From the NCBI GenBank assembly GCA_963580455.1, contig OY756970.1, forward strand, positions 5,828,001 through 5,892,000: 64,000 bases of DNA, given 5' to 3'. Positions 1-10,263 of this stretch are shown piece by piece. This DNA comes from Euonymus europaeus. Lineage: Eukaryota; Streptophyta; Magnoliopsida; Celastrales; Celastraceae. The notes under the pieces are model-generated. The model searched no databases. It worked only from the letters and a program-made list of their open reading frames with translations, and was not told the origin of the DNA. Position numbers and translations under genes: made by a program. Position 1 is the stretch's first letter. Each line of letters opens with the position of its first letter.

Positions 1-312
1 GCAACGTTTGAACTAAAGCCAAACGAGTATCCGTAGGGAGGTCGAGAGCTTCTGAGATGTTCATATTAGAGGGGATTTCCAGGAGTGAAGTAACAACTCC
101 TTTTTCCTCAAAGCTAGAGGCTTCCCTCTTAGAATCGTCTTTTTCTTCTTTTGACTCTTTAGAGTTCATTGCACTTATCACATATGTTGTCATATGTTCT
201 TCTAGAAAGTAATCTCTTGGAAAGTATTCCTTAAGAGTTACTTCTTTTCGGGAAGTTAAATGAGTGTCATTGAGCTTAGTATCAACGCGGGTCTTTCTTC
301 GATTTCTTCTTG
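1..312 (-). CDS. Gag-pol continuation frame of Gypsy-0 (partial)
   Basis: The minus strand stays open from about 312 to the window edge, in a different frame from Gag. It reads as a charged linker (SKESKEEKDDSKRE) followed by EIPSNMNISEALDLP. No catalytic motif is visible before the window ends. It could be the spacer between Gag and protease, reached by frameshift, or a separate small ORF. The 313-508 stretch between the two frames has stops in this frame. Confidence 0.4.
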
Positions 313-508
313 GTCGATTCTAAGCTCGAGAGACCTTATTTTCTTTTCTAAGGCCAGACTCTTCGTTTGGAACAGTAGCAATCGGACTTGGAAGAGCCAA
401 AATTTGATTCGGACGGGATACACATCCTTTCTGACTTCTTACTTCCACCCAACCTTCATCTTGGCCCAGCAGTTCCTCCATATAATACCAACCAGTTGGT
501 TGGTTTTT

Positions 509-2716
509 TTAGCACCATTCACTTCGAAGGAAATCCTCGAGATCCAAGGAAGGTGTTGCCAAATCCCACAACTTTTGTGGTCTATACTTCTCTTTTTTGG
601 TAATGAAAGTGGACCACCCATCACCTACTTCATCTTCAGACTCAGATGATGATTCCCACACATCTAGATCATCAGTCATGATTTCATACAAAGTTGGCCT
701 ATTAGGAGCTTGTAGTGGCGACATTCCTGGATATGTGTAAACTGTAGTAGCTTTACCATCTACAATAAACTGGACCCTTATGGCTCCTTCAGGTAGCTCA
801 GCAATTAGCTCCATATTTGATGTTTCTTCTTTAAAGAACAAGGAGATGGATTGATCTTCTACTTGTAGTGGAATGGGATCAAATGACCCAAACGTCACCA
901 TCACACAATTAACTTCTACATTGCTAGTAAGATCAAGATCAATCTTGTTTTCTCTTGTCAATCGCATGATTATGTCCTTTAGAACAAAACATTTCTCAAT
1001 CGGATGACTGATGATTTGGTGATATTTACAATACTTGGGATTATCAACTAGACCAACTTCTTCCGGTCTCTTTGAAATGGGAAGCTCTATGAGTTTTTGC
1101 TCCAGCAGTTGGTCTAGAATCCCAGAAACTTCGGAATCCGCAAATGGGTATTCCTTTTCTTGCATTTGTTTCAAGGTTGGTCGTTCCTTGAATTGAGTTT
1201 GATCTTTACGAGTCTTAGGCTCGGATTTAGATTTCTTTGTGGAAATCTTGACTGGATTAGTTGTGACAGCCATGGATTCTTTAGTCCGAGAGGGATTTGA
1301 ATCCTTTTTTACTTCTTTCTTTGTTTCTTTCTTTTCACGAGGATCACTTGGCAAATAGCTTCCATGTCTTGCTATTTGAATTTCCAAGTCATGGGCTCGA
1401 GTTGCAAGTTCCTCGAAGGAATGAGGCATATTAGCTTGAAGGTTATATAGTAACCCCCAATGCATTCCTTGAACACACATATCAATGGAAGAGCTTTCGC
1501 TTATACGTTCCGTGCAATTTAGGACAAGGTTCCTCCAGCGCTCAATATACTCAACCACAGCTTCTTCCTTATTTTGCCTCATCCTTGCAAGTTCTGGAAG
1601 ACTAACAGTCCATCGAGTACTGTAGAAGCAAGTTAGAAACTCACGCTCAAGTTGATCCCAACCTTCAATAGAGCCCGCTGGAAGGTCAGTATACCATTCA
1701 AATGCGGCTCCTTTTAGGGAACGCACGAATTGTTTTACCATTGAATCACCAAACATGCCCGCATTATTGCAAGTTTCGATGAAATGAGCAACATGTTGTT
1801 TCAGATTACCCTTTCCATCAAATTGTTGGAACTTAGGGGGCTGATAACCCCATGGCATGCGAATCTCATCGATTCGACGACTATAGGGTTTTGCATAAAC
1901 CAAAGACGATTGCGGGGCTCCACCATACTGAGCCCGGATTGTATCAGCAATCATGTTTTGGAGCTGATTGACAGATAGTGAAGCAACAGATAAGTGGGTA
2001 GAATCACGGAGAGCATTTTGTGTTGTCAGACGATCCTGCTCTTCTTGTCTTTGTTGAGCTTTAAGAGAATTTGAACTTTCCAGTGCTTTACCTTCTCTTG
2101 AAACAAAGGTTTCATAGCTTTGTTCCGTGATTGGACTTAGGGAATCTAATCGCTTTATGAGTGCAGCAATTTGTTTGTCCTTCTCTTCCAAGGACTTTGT
2201 CATTTGCTGCATGGCGGAAGTCATTTGTTTCAGCTGATCTTTCGAAATGGTTGTCGCCTCAGTCATCATGACTGGCACGGGAACATCAGATTCTGATATA
2301 GTGATGTCGTAAGCAGCACACTTCCATGATGTCCACTGCTCATAATGAGACTTAGACTTGGGATCATCATCCGAGTCACTGGAATATACATATTCCTTTT
2401 CTTTTGATTTGGGAGATTTGGACTCATCTTCTGAAGAAGAGGTGTAATCACCCCACTTTCTTGATGCCAACTTCATTGAATGAGATTCAGATTCATCATC
2501 TGAGGATTTGGAATGTACATCTTCCGTAGATTTGGACTTGGACTTAGACTTAGTCTTAGTCTCAAGGGAATTTTTCTGACCCTTGTTTGAGAACTTCTTC
2601 AAATGAGAAGTCAATTGTGATTCTCCAGCTTTAACGCGCGTACGAGTTGCATGGGAGACTTCGTCAATGACATCAGTCTCCGTTATGGGAATCAAGGATT
2701 CATTCGTAGATTCCAT
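509..2716 (-). CDS. Gypsy Gag polyprotein
   Basis: Open frame of 735 codons from the ATG at 2716 (the frame is open a little further upstream without an ATG). It starts with a Ser/Lys/Glu-rich acidic and basic region, then the retrotransposon Gag domain (FVRSLKGAAFEWYTDLP, then LARMRQNKEEAVVEYIERW), and a knuckle-like KYCKYHQ...HPIEKC (C-x2-H, H-x4-C) near residue 565. Gag packages element RNA into virus-like particles. The frame ends at a TAA before any protease motif; the next coding stretch (1-312) is in another frame. An intact Gag suggests a fairly recent copy. Confidence 0.85.
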   Translation of the reverse strand: MESTNESLIPITETDVIDEVSHATRTRVKAGESQLTSHLKKFSNKGQKNSLETKTKSKSKSKSTEDVHSKSSDDESESHSMKLASRKWGDYTSSSEDESKSPKSKEKEYVYSSDSDDDPKSKSHYEQWTSWKCAAYDITISESDVPVPVMMTEATTISKDQLKQMTSAMQQMTKSLEEKDKQIAALIKRLDSLSPITEQSYETFVSREGKALESSNSLKAQQRQEEQDRLTTQNALRDSTHLSVASLSVNQLQNMIADTIRAQYGGAPQSSLVYAKPYSRRIDEIRMPWGYQPPKFQQFDGKGNLKQHVAHFIETCNNAGMFGDSMVKQFVRSLKGAAFEWYTDLPAGSIEGWDQLEREFLTCFYSTRWTVSLPELARMRQNKEEAVVEYIERWRNLVLNCTERISESSSIDMCVQGMHWGLLYNLQANMPHSFEELATRAHDLEIQIARHGSYLPSDPREKKETKKEVKKDSNPSRTKESMAVTTNPVKISTKKSKSEPKTRKDQTQFKERPTLKQMQEKEYPFADSEVSGILDQLLEQKLIELPISKRPEEVGLVDNPKYCKYHQIISHPIEKCFVLKDIIMRLTRENKIDLDLTSNVEVNCVMVTFGSFDPIPLQVEDQSISLFFKEETSNMELIAELPEGAIRVQFIVDGKATTVYTYPGMSPLQAPNRPTLYEIMTDDLDVWESSSESEDEVGDGWSTFITKKEKYRPQKLWDLATPSLDLEDFLRSEWC

Positions 2717-2764
2717 TGTTTCGATTTGAAAATTCAATCAAGAGATGAGAGGAGAAGAGGGTCC

Positions 2765-2784
2765 CACCGAGCGTGCCAGAAATT
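2765..2784 (-). promoter_or_regulatory. Primer-binding region of Gypsy-0
   Basis: Directly inside the LTR end, the minus strand reads TTCTGGCACGCTCGGTGGG, a pattern commonly seen right after the 5' LTR of plant gypsy elements. The priming tRNA cannot be assigned by eye. Confidence 0.55.
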
Positions 2785-2995
2785 TGTACGCAACAAATTT
2801 CGCGTGTAAATTAAATACACTTAAAACTTGGTACAAATTAAAAATTTGTAAATAAAAGTGGACTCGATCTCCTCTTTGAACGTGATCGTCACGTGCATAA
2901 ATCCTCTGATTATTGATTAAATGGAAGAAGAACGTAAAGTTCTTAATCGGATTAAACAATCCGTTCTAGGATTTGACTTGTACTTGAGACTTCGA

Positions 2996-3240
2996 GGAAT
3001 TCTAAGAATTCCGAATTTGGAGAGCTTGGACTTGATCTTGAAGTACTTGAACTTTGGACTTGAACTTGGAGGAATTCAAAGAATTCCGGTTTTGAGACTT
3101 GCACTTGATCTTGAAGAACTTGGACTTGAGACTTGAAGAACTTGAAGGAATTCAAAGAATTCCGATTTGAAGACTTGAACTTGAAAAACTTGGATTTGAG
3201 ACCTGGACTTGAAGAACTTGAAGGAATTCTTGAATTCCGA
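2996..3240 (-). repeat. Four ~76-bp tandem repeats with GAATTC palindromes in the LTR leader
   Basis: Near-palindromes of the form GGAATTC-N2..3-GAATTCC occur at 2996-3012, 3071-3087, 3147-3163 and 3223-3238, spaced 75-76 bp, embedded in diverged repeats rich in ACTTGAACTTGAAGAAC. They lie between the TATA box and the primer-binding region, so they would be transcribed and could fold as serial hairpins. Confidence 0.8.
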
Positions 3241-3360
3241 TTTGAAGACTTGAACTTGAAGAACTTGGATTTGAGATTTGGACTTGTGGAGAATTTGAGA
3301 GAGTTTTCCCAAAGTTCGTGAACTTTATTTTCTCCTCCCATTTCCACCAAATGAGCTTGG

Positions 3361-3368
3361 TATTTATA
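3361..3368 (-). promoter_or_regulatory. TATA box of Gypsy-0 LTR
   Basis: TATAAATA on the minus strand inside the LTR, about 313 bp from its start, upstream of the tandem-repeat leader and gag. Position and orientation fit the element's own promoter. Confidence 0.6.
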
Positions 3369-3681
3369 GGAAAATGGAGATGTGGAATTTACGTAACCTA
3401 CCCTTGGCTTCAACCTTTGACATCAAGGGCATTGTAGAGAAATCACTTGTTTAGTGATTATCTCTTTGATTTTATTTTTATTTTATTTTAATTTGATTTG
3501 ATTTGATTTAATTTGATATTATCTTACACTTTATCCCTTCAACCAATTCAATTTGGTTTGGACTCTTTCAAAATTAAATTAATTAAATTAATTAATTCAA
3601 TTTAAATGGCTCTAACAATTTAATTATTTTTAAATTATTTTTTAATGTCTACACTACCCAAATAGAATATGGAGCCTAACA

Positions 3682-4561
3682 CTGTGAGACTTACCCCCTG
3701 TTTCGGCTCTATTAGTGATTCCAGTGAGATTCCCGGCACTGATGAACAAAGCTGGTTTGTAAATGGAATCGACTAAGGAGTGATTTTCTCTTCCATCAAA
3801 ATGTATACATATGTAATGCCCATAAGAGTGATTTATTAATGTTTTTTTAATAGGACTTGGTCAATGATGGATTAAAATATTCTTCTTACTTTCGGCTACT
3901 TTAATTCTTTTGTGATGACTAACGTCCTTAAATCACGGACTTCACAGTAAAAATGGTTCTTGCCATAAACACTTCACCGTTTGTTGGCCGTGAGGTATGT
4001 ATGTGGAACACAATACAACTACAGAAGTAAATTCTGCCATAAAGCTTGCAGTCTCATTTCAAGCATTGCCTCTTGCAATTTCTGATTTAAATTTAATACC
4101 TCCAAATGTTTCTTGAAATGTTAAGGGTCAATATTTTGTGAATCCAATATTCTTTGTGGAAAAAACAAGAATTGTGAATCCAATTATTTGGGTGGTATTG
4201 TACCACTATGTCCTCTTTGTAAACGTTCTGCCTCCAATACGTGTTGAGATTTTGTCTTGAATAAACATGCCTTCGCTACTACTATACTAGTTCTTACATG
4301 CATCGTGGTTAACAATGGTCTTCTCATTACTGTGTGGCCTTTTGCTTTTCAGGGAAAGTACGCCACCAGCAGGAACCTACGAGATCGACGGTATCGTGAG
4401 ATTGAGAGAATTTGGCTATGCGTGTTGAAGGCAATGAAACTGCAGACACATTCATCATCAATGGGTGTTGTACTTTACATATCACCATACTGATTGAAAA
4501 CACGCAAGTGTAATATATTTTAGTGCTCTTGCAACTCTTTAAGATGGATTCTCTTTAAGGA
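3682..4561. other. Gene-free stretch with one unassigned coding-like patch
   Basis: AT-rich, mostly without sustained frames. One patch on the + strand (about 4340-4490) begins after a splice-acceptor-like ttgcttttcag and reads PPAGTYEIDGIVRLREFGYA, continuing in a shifted frame as EGNETADTFIINGCCTLHI. It looks like a decayed exon, but I do not recognise the family. Confidence 0.35.
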
Positions 4562-5096
4562 TCATGCATAAAAAACCAGGCATAATAACTCATCATTACA
4601 CCAGTGTGGAGGAAGCTTTACAGTTAGTGAGGATCCCATGCTTTTATACTTGAACTAATGTGCAACATCACCTCCCGAAAATGAGATAAAGGCTTCTCCA
4701 TCATTCTGCTTCATGATAATCAGAAATTTTAATCTAAAATACTCTTATATTGAGATAAACCCGCAGTTAGACAGAGACCTGAGATAATAAAGTTTCTGGC
4801 TAAGTGGATTCCCAATGCAGCAACCTTGATTCTACATCTGCCAATATGTTGTTTATTGCATTTTGGTCCAATTTCTAGCAATCTTGAAAATCAAACCAAA
4901 TATAATCTAGGCGAGAGTCAAATACTCCTCTAGCTATTGTGGATAAAGGATTTGCCACCATCTCTTGTGATATGCAATTTGTTGCATATATCTTCGTGAT
5001 GTTCATTGGAAGCTGAGGCAGTGACTTAAGCCTCTTGCAGCTACTTAGGTTAAGAGATTTGAGATTAGTAAGTTGTTTGATGGGTATTTTGAGAGT
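4562..5096 (-). pseudogene. TIR-NBS-LRR resistance gene, 3' relic (LRR end plus C-JID)
   Basis: Read on the minus strand, 5096-4870 gives a leucine-rich repeat (IKQLTNLKSLNLSSCKRLKS, then LPQLPMNITKIYATNC), the usual last LRR of plant TNL proteins. After in-frame stops, 4720-4565 gives a post-LRR C-JID-like block (SFSGGDVAH, KSMGSSLTVKLPPHW, CNDELLCLVFYA) ending at a TGA at 4562. TNL proteins are intracellular immune receptors. TIR and NB-ARC parts are absent and there are several stops, so this is a dead 3' fragment. It is flanked on both sides by retrotransposons. Confidence 0.75.
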
Positions 5097-5344
5097 TTAT
5101 TTTAAGATATCTGAAAATCCGTTTGGTTTGGTTATTCTAAAAAATTACTTTTTAAAATGAAAACTGAAAAATTGCATTTGGTTTGTAATTTTTGAGCAAT
5201 TGCTTTATGATAATTTATTTTATGCATTTGAATATGTTTACACATCAAGCACTATTTAACTATATTTTGAAACTTGATGATTAAAGAAGAGTTAACCATT
5301 TTTTGTGTCATATAATTAAATGCCTAGATATTGGAAGAAATTGT
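5097..5344. other. AT-rich spacer between two gene relics
   Basis: No coding-like frame, RNA gene or repeat ends seen. Confidence 0.6.
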
Positions 5345-5562
5345 TCTATAATGTAAGCATATTAAAAACAATAGGATTGAAACACATGTAATAATATATG
5401 TTGAGTACCATAGTTGCAACAATGAAAACAACTCCAACAATAAAAATATCTTTTCGCAATGACTCATATGAGAAATTCTGAGCATAAATCATTCCCCTGT
5501 ACTTGATGTGGTAAGGGTTCTTTGTTGCACCGACGATCAGACATGATTCTGCACCAAAAAAA
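5345..5562 (-). pseudogene. DUF1218-like membrane protein, terminal exon fragment
   Basis: The minus strand from 5562 to 5345 is open and reads GAESCLIVGATKNPYHIKY, YESLRKDIFIVGVVFIVATM and LNIYYYM before a TAG. A Cys-rich loop, the pattern x-S-L-R-K-G/D-x-F followed by a hydrophobic segment, fits the last transmembrane helix of plant DUF1218 (MWL-type) proteins. The 5' part is missing: the Gypsy-1 LTR starts at 5563, so this gene was probably interrupted by that insertion. Family assignment is from memory of motifs. Confidence 0.55.
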
Positions 5563-6391
5563 TGTTTACACCATTATTGTGCAAGTTTAATGGGCTAAAA
5601 TTGGCCCAAAAACATGGGCAAGATAGAAGCAATAAAACAGGTCATTAATTTGAATATTTTATGGGCCTGGATTTATTTGTCAAGGAGGATATAAGACTTG
5701 GTGAAAGGAATGAAGTTTATTTCAGTTAGTTACCTATTTTTATGGAACATTATCATACTGGAGAACGAGGGAAACATACTCTCAAGGCTTAGCGTCATTG
5801 AAGCACATCATCAAAGCACATTTGAGCCATGATCCTAGTAGTTGAAGAAGATGGGGCATGTTTGACAGATTTTCCGATGGTTGTAGTCATGATAGGCATG
5901 ACATCATGGGCAGTTAATTTAAGAGCCTGGAAGAGTTATAAAAGTAGGGACGAAAAATAGACGACTGACACACAACTAATCACACAAATCTAGCCCAACA
6001 ACATAAATCTACTTTCTTTCAAGCTTTCTAGCATTCAAGCATTTTGGCTTTTTGTTTCTTACATTCAGCTTTTGTTATTAAAACCACACTTTTCTATACT
6101 TGTTTCTTTCATCAATGAAATCTTTACTTTTGAGCATTTGCTTCTAGTACAATTTATAGTGAAATACTTTCCGATTGATCTAGAGTTTCTTGAAGATTCA
6201 TAGTGAAATTATGAGTTGCCCCTTTCTTCATACAATCGTTTGATTAGAAGTTCGATTACAAGTGCACCCACATTACATATTTCAACACTTTGAGGCAGAC
6301 TGCAAGTCTTTAACATGCTTGCAAAAATCATCTAGTGACCATAAGGGGCAGAATTGACTTTTTGACAGACTGCAGCCAAATAGAGCCAATA
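5563..6391 (+). repeat. 5' LTR of Gypsy-1 (829 bp)
   Basis: Starts TGTTTACACCATTATTG and ends ...TAGAGCCAATA. Aligns with 17828-18410 over both ends. It keeps a TATA-like motif (ttataaaag, about 5937-5945) that the 3' copy lacks. The element interior begins with tttttggtacgcttagtggg, a degraded version of the gypsy primer-binding pattern seen in Gypsy-0. Confidence 0.85.
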
Positions 6392-8660
6392 TCGTTTTTG
6401 GTACGCTTAGTGGGAATACAGTTGTTCTAGTAAAAAAATGTTGGCTAAAACTCAAATATTTGATAAAAGAGATTTCAACGGGAAGCGAACTTTCTGAGGT
6501 AAATCCTACAATAGTAGGGCTAAAACAATCACGACCAACTCAAGAGGTTATTTTTCCTTAGAATTTATCACCAAAAGAGCAGGCCACTTTGAGTAGGCTG
6601 TCAAGTCCAATTCCATCAAAGGCAATCGACATGCTACACATAAGATTGAAGCAATTTTAAATCGAGCTTATGCTCTAGTTTCAAACTGCAATCCAAAATG
6701 CAATGTAGACCGTCATTCATTCCATCTCAAAAGGAGAAAATAAGTTAGTTCCCAAGATGGATAGAGGTAAAACCTAAGTTTCTAGACTCGGAGGGGCACG
6801 ATTCGGGAGTGCAAGGTTCCGTTGAAGGACAAAATCAACATGAACATGTAAAATATACTCCACCTCACAAGAGGAAAGAGAGTGTTGCTGTCAAGATCGA
6901 CATTAGATGTTCACTATCCCCAAAGGTCTAATCACATGAGTCTTTGCTCACACAAATAAGACTAACTCTCCAGTAGCTCATCACTAGAATGAGGTACTTA
7001 AAGCTAACCACCGGGAAGGCACATCCCAAATTACTGGGTTCATTGTCTATGAGAATCCTACTGGCCAAATTCCACTTGTAGATATGGATGAAGTCAGGAA
7101 TGTTGTTCAAGAACTCAATGGACCTGGACTCATAAAGGTTGGACATCTCGAATATCACAAGTCGTAAATGGACTTTATTGATCGAGAAAATCCTTATCCC
7201 TGAGGATTTATAGGCCCAAAATTCATGCTATTTTTTTGGTGAATAGATGCAGTCCTCTTTCGAGCATGTTGGATGCTTTACCATTTAGTTTGGAAAGTTG
7301 GTTACTTTTGGCATCTTTGATAATTTAATATAGCGTCTATTTTCAAATTCATTGAGAAGACTAGTATTCACTTGGTTCTAAACATTACCACAAAAGTCTA
7401 TTGGTTCTTGGAGATAGATTGAGAGAATCTTCCATACATAGTTCTTTAATCTGAGCCAGAAGTTTGTATTACTGAATTATCTAGACTATCACAAAGGTCT
7501 GGAGAAAGTTTCGACGCATTCTTGACTAGGTTAAAAAAGATACGGAATCAATGTAAAATTTGCCTCCCTGAGACTGAATTTGTGAAGATGGCTCAACCAT
7601 TCCTTGACATTGAGCTTCGTAAAAAGTTTCACGATATGGAATTTTGAGATTTTTATGAATAGGCAGTGAAGGTGACGAAGTATGATGATTTGCTCAAAGA
7701 AGAATCTCAAAGGAGATAAACGTTAGTAGGGACTTATTACCAAGAAGCAAAACACGACGTGGAGACTTCAGAGATAGTCAAGAATGCAAGATTGGTTACA
7801 TGTCCATCCTTTGCGAAACCTAAAGATGGGATGAAAAAGTCACTCAATAATGGGCCAGTCAACACTTTGATACGACCAAGACTGAAGAAACCATGCTGAT
7901 AGAAGAAGACATATTCCCACAGTGGCTACAATCAATGTGATAAATGCTAATTTGAGAATTTTTTTTGAATAGAAAGCACTGTGAACTGGAGATCCATCAG
8001 CCAGGAATTTAGAGGTTCGAATTGAGGCAAAAAGTCTCGGATGATACCCAAGGTTCATAAAGACAAAATTAGTTATCCAGAGGTATAAATAGGTTTCAAA
8101 AATCAAGGTATGTTATACCATACCCAGTCCACTATGATCATAAATGGCATCGAGTGCAGGATCGAAATATTCCTCTGCCACTGACTCGAACTCAGAATTG
8201 TAGGCTACAAAGACAGAATCTAGCAACCAACTATAGGAAGAAAGATAGAAGAGAGAAACAGGTCATAAGACCATCTTGTTCTGGACTATACTAGTAGGAA
8301 TCGAAAAGAGTCCAACATATAGAAAAGGAAGACGATCAAGGACTACCGAGATATTTAGCTAAGCTATCAAGCTCCTCCACTCAAATCAATCCAGAGGATC
8401 CAGCAGGACGGACTCCAAGCAGAAATAGTTAGACCAAAGAAATATTTGAGTAGGCATGCAACAAAAGATGTTGAATCAATTTGCAGCTCATCTACTGAGG
8501 TTAGTCCTATTGTTGGCTGCTTTATGATAGGAGCTATTCCTTTTGCATACCATTGTAATGTCATCACACTACCACCCGTATATCAAGTATCCAAATGTTG
8601 TGAGCCAGCCAAGATAGAAACATGAGGCAAAAAATGGGCCACAGAGCATAGTCACCATTG
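6392..8660 (+). pseudogene. Gypsy-1 leader and Gag remnant
   Basis: No long frame survives. The most recognisable block is about 7470-7720: SRLSQRSGESFDAFLTRLKK, CLPETEFVKMAQPFLDIELR, KKFHDMEF then a stop and further Gag-like residues. This pattern fits the retrotransposon Gag domain. The rest is scattered coding-like patches with stops. Confidence 0.6.
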
Positions 8661-8680
8661 AGATTGTTGATGAGGACAAA

Positions 8681-9019
8681 TTGAAGAAGATGATATTCGA
8701 GAATTCATCATATACCATGAATCAACACATTCTTCCACTATACATTCAAGTTCAAATGAATGGTCATCCTATCATTAAAGTGCTAGTGGATAATGGATCA
8801 GTAATCAACACAGTGCCGATCTCAGTGTTGAATATTCTTGGTTTGACAGAAGACGACCTAATCCCAACAGACGTCACAATGGCAGGATTCACGAGAGAAG
8901 TCACCAAGGCAGTAGGAGTGCTGCCAATACAGCTGACAATAGGCAGTAAGACTTCCTTAACTACTTTCTTTGTCATTAATTCTCATACTAGATACCATGC
9001 TTTACTAGAAAGATATTGA
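8681..9019 (+). pseudogene. Gypsy-1 aspartic protease domain
   Basis: 112-codon open stretch with the retropepsin-type active-site block IKVLVDNGSVINTVPISVLN (DNGS in place of DTG/DSG, usual in Tat elements), then the flap-like MAGFTREVTKAVGVLPIQL. In gypsy elements this domain cleaves the Gag-Pol polyprotein. It stops at 9019 in the middle of pol, so it is a fragment of a broken polyprotein. Confidence 0.75.
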
Positions 9020-9689
9020 ATACATACCAACTGGTGTGTACCGTCTGTTTACATCAACTGTTGCTGTTTTGGAATGACAACAATGTAGAGGTGGTATAGG
9101 CAGACTGGAGGCCATTCAAATAATGTGAAAGCTAGATACTATGATGACGACATGGAGCCAATAAAATTCTTTTGTCACACTAATGAAAAAAATCCAAAAT
9201 AGTTATCAGCATCTAAGTCAACTTCATCTTAAATAAAGTAAAGGAGATGATGCGGCCAAAGGCAGTCGTGCCATATAGGCTAACCTCCATTCTAATCATC
9301 AAAGAATTCTTATGATGCCCCTATCTCTATCGGAGTAAAGGGTAGTCCTGGCCACGGTCATGAAAACCCATATGCAAGCCGCAGTAAACAGACCATCAAT
9401 TAATCAATAGTGGAAACAAAACGGACAAAGATGATATTTGAAGTTGAGGAAGATGAAATTGATGGTGAAGGGATTCAGACTGAAGATCTAAAGAATGCAT
9501 GACCCAACTCGGATGACTTGAAAGAAGAAGTCGAAGACCCACTAGAAGAAGTCAATTTGGGAATAAAAGAAGACCCACGACCTACTTACATTAGCAAGCT
9601 CTTAGACAACAATATTAGGATACAGCTGATTAAACTGTTATGATGAGACACTAGTGTTAAGCTAAACATTAGTACAACACTGATTTCTG

Positions 9690-10263
9690 ATCAAACCTAA
9701 CCATCGAGGAATCAAACAAGCTCCTAGAAGAATGTCAACAAAAGTGGATTTAAAAGTCAAAGAAGAGATTCAAAAGCTACTCAAAGTTAGTTTCATATGC
9801 CCAATACATTATTCAGAATAGCTATACAACATTGTACCAAATGTATACTTCCAAAATCGCATTAAGATGTCCTGGAGCTTTGGGAACCTTTGAATGTATC
9901 ATAATGTCATTTAATCTCAAGAATGTAGGAACAACCTACCAAAAAGCAATGAATGCCATATTCCATGACATGATCAAGCACTTCTTGGAGGTGTACATAG
10001 ATGATATTGTCATCAAATCCAAGAAGGTTGTTGATCACGTTACACGCCAACCAATGAGTTTTGACAGAATGATACTACAAAAGTTGAAACTTAACCCACT
10101 TAAGTGTACATTCGTGGTAATAGCAGGAAACTTTCTAGCCTTCTTGGTTCATTTGAGAGGCGTGGAGTTGGATAAGAAAGCCAAATTAATTATGAATACA
10201 GTCACACCCAAAAATAAAAAAGAACTACAACTGTTTTTGGGCCAGGCAAATTATCTGAGGTGA
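9690..10263 (+). pseudogene. Gypsy-1 reverse transcriptase, internally deleted
   Basis: The N-terminal part (KVKEEIQKLLKV, 9740-9800) is followed almost at once by YTSKIALRCPGALGTFE and SFNLKNVGTTYQKAMNAIFH, then the catalytic box YIDDIV (about 9997-10014) and the thumb region. The usual stretch between 'PNVV...' and the FRTP/MPFGL block, which holds the first catalytic aspartate, is missing (around 9820). The enzyme cannot be active. Confidence 0.8.

Larger units (their letters stand above)
1..3681 (-). mobile_element. Ty3/gypsy retrotransposon, 5' part (Gypsy-0), cut by window start
   Basis: Minus-strand LTR element: LTR at 2785-3681, then a primer-binding-like region, then a long gag ORF and the start of a further reading frame running off the window at position 1. 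The order LTR, leader, gag fits the 5' half of a gypsy element. The zinc-knuckle style of Gag (C-x2-H then H-x4-C) is typical of the plant Tat/Ogre-like gypsy group; lineage is inference because pol is not in view. Confidence 0.9.
2785..3681 (-). repeat. 5' LTR of Gypsy-0 (897 bp)
   Basis: Read on the minus strand the LTR begins TGTTAGGCTCC (at 3681) and ends TTGCGTACA (at 2785), giving canonical TG...CA ends. A TATA box (TATAAATA on the minus strand) lies at 3361-3368. Downstream of it, in what would be the transcribed leader, is a four-copy tandem repeat (2996-3240). The bases just outside (3682-3686, ctgtg) would be the target duplication, but the partner is outside the window. Confidence 0.85.

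Noticed and set aside
2996..3240. Regularly spaced palindromic repeats resembling a CRISPR array
   Set aside because: The spacers are themselves diverged copies of the same repeat, the location is inside a retrotransposon LTR, and the genome is a plant.
2996..3240. Heat-shock elements in the GAATTC repeats
   Set aside because: The GAA and TTC half-sites do not have the 2-bp spacing needed (GAAnnTTCnnGAA), and the repeats lie downstream of the TATA box.
6928..8567. Minus-strand ORFs in the 5' half of Gypsy-1
   Set aside because: Opposite to recognisable Gag remnants, low-complexity hydrophobic translations without family features; unlike the PMD region they have no coherent domain.
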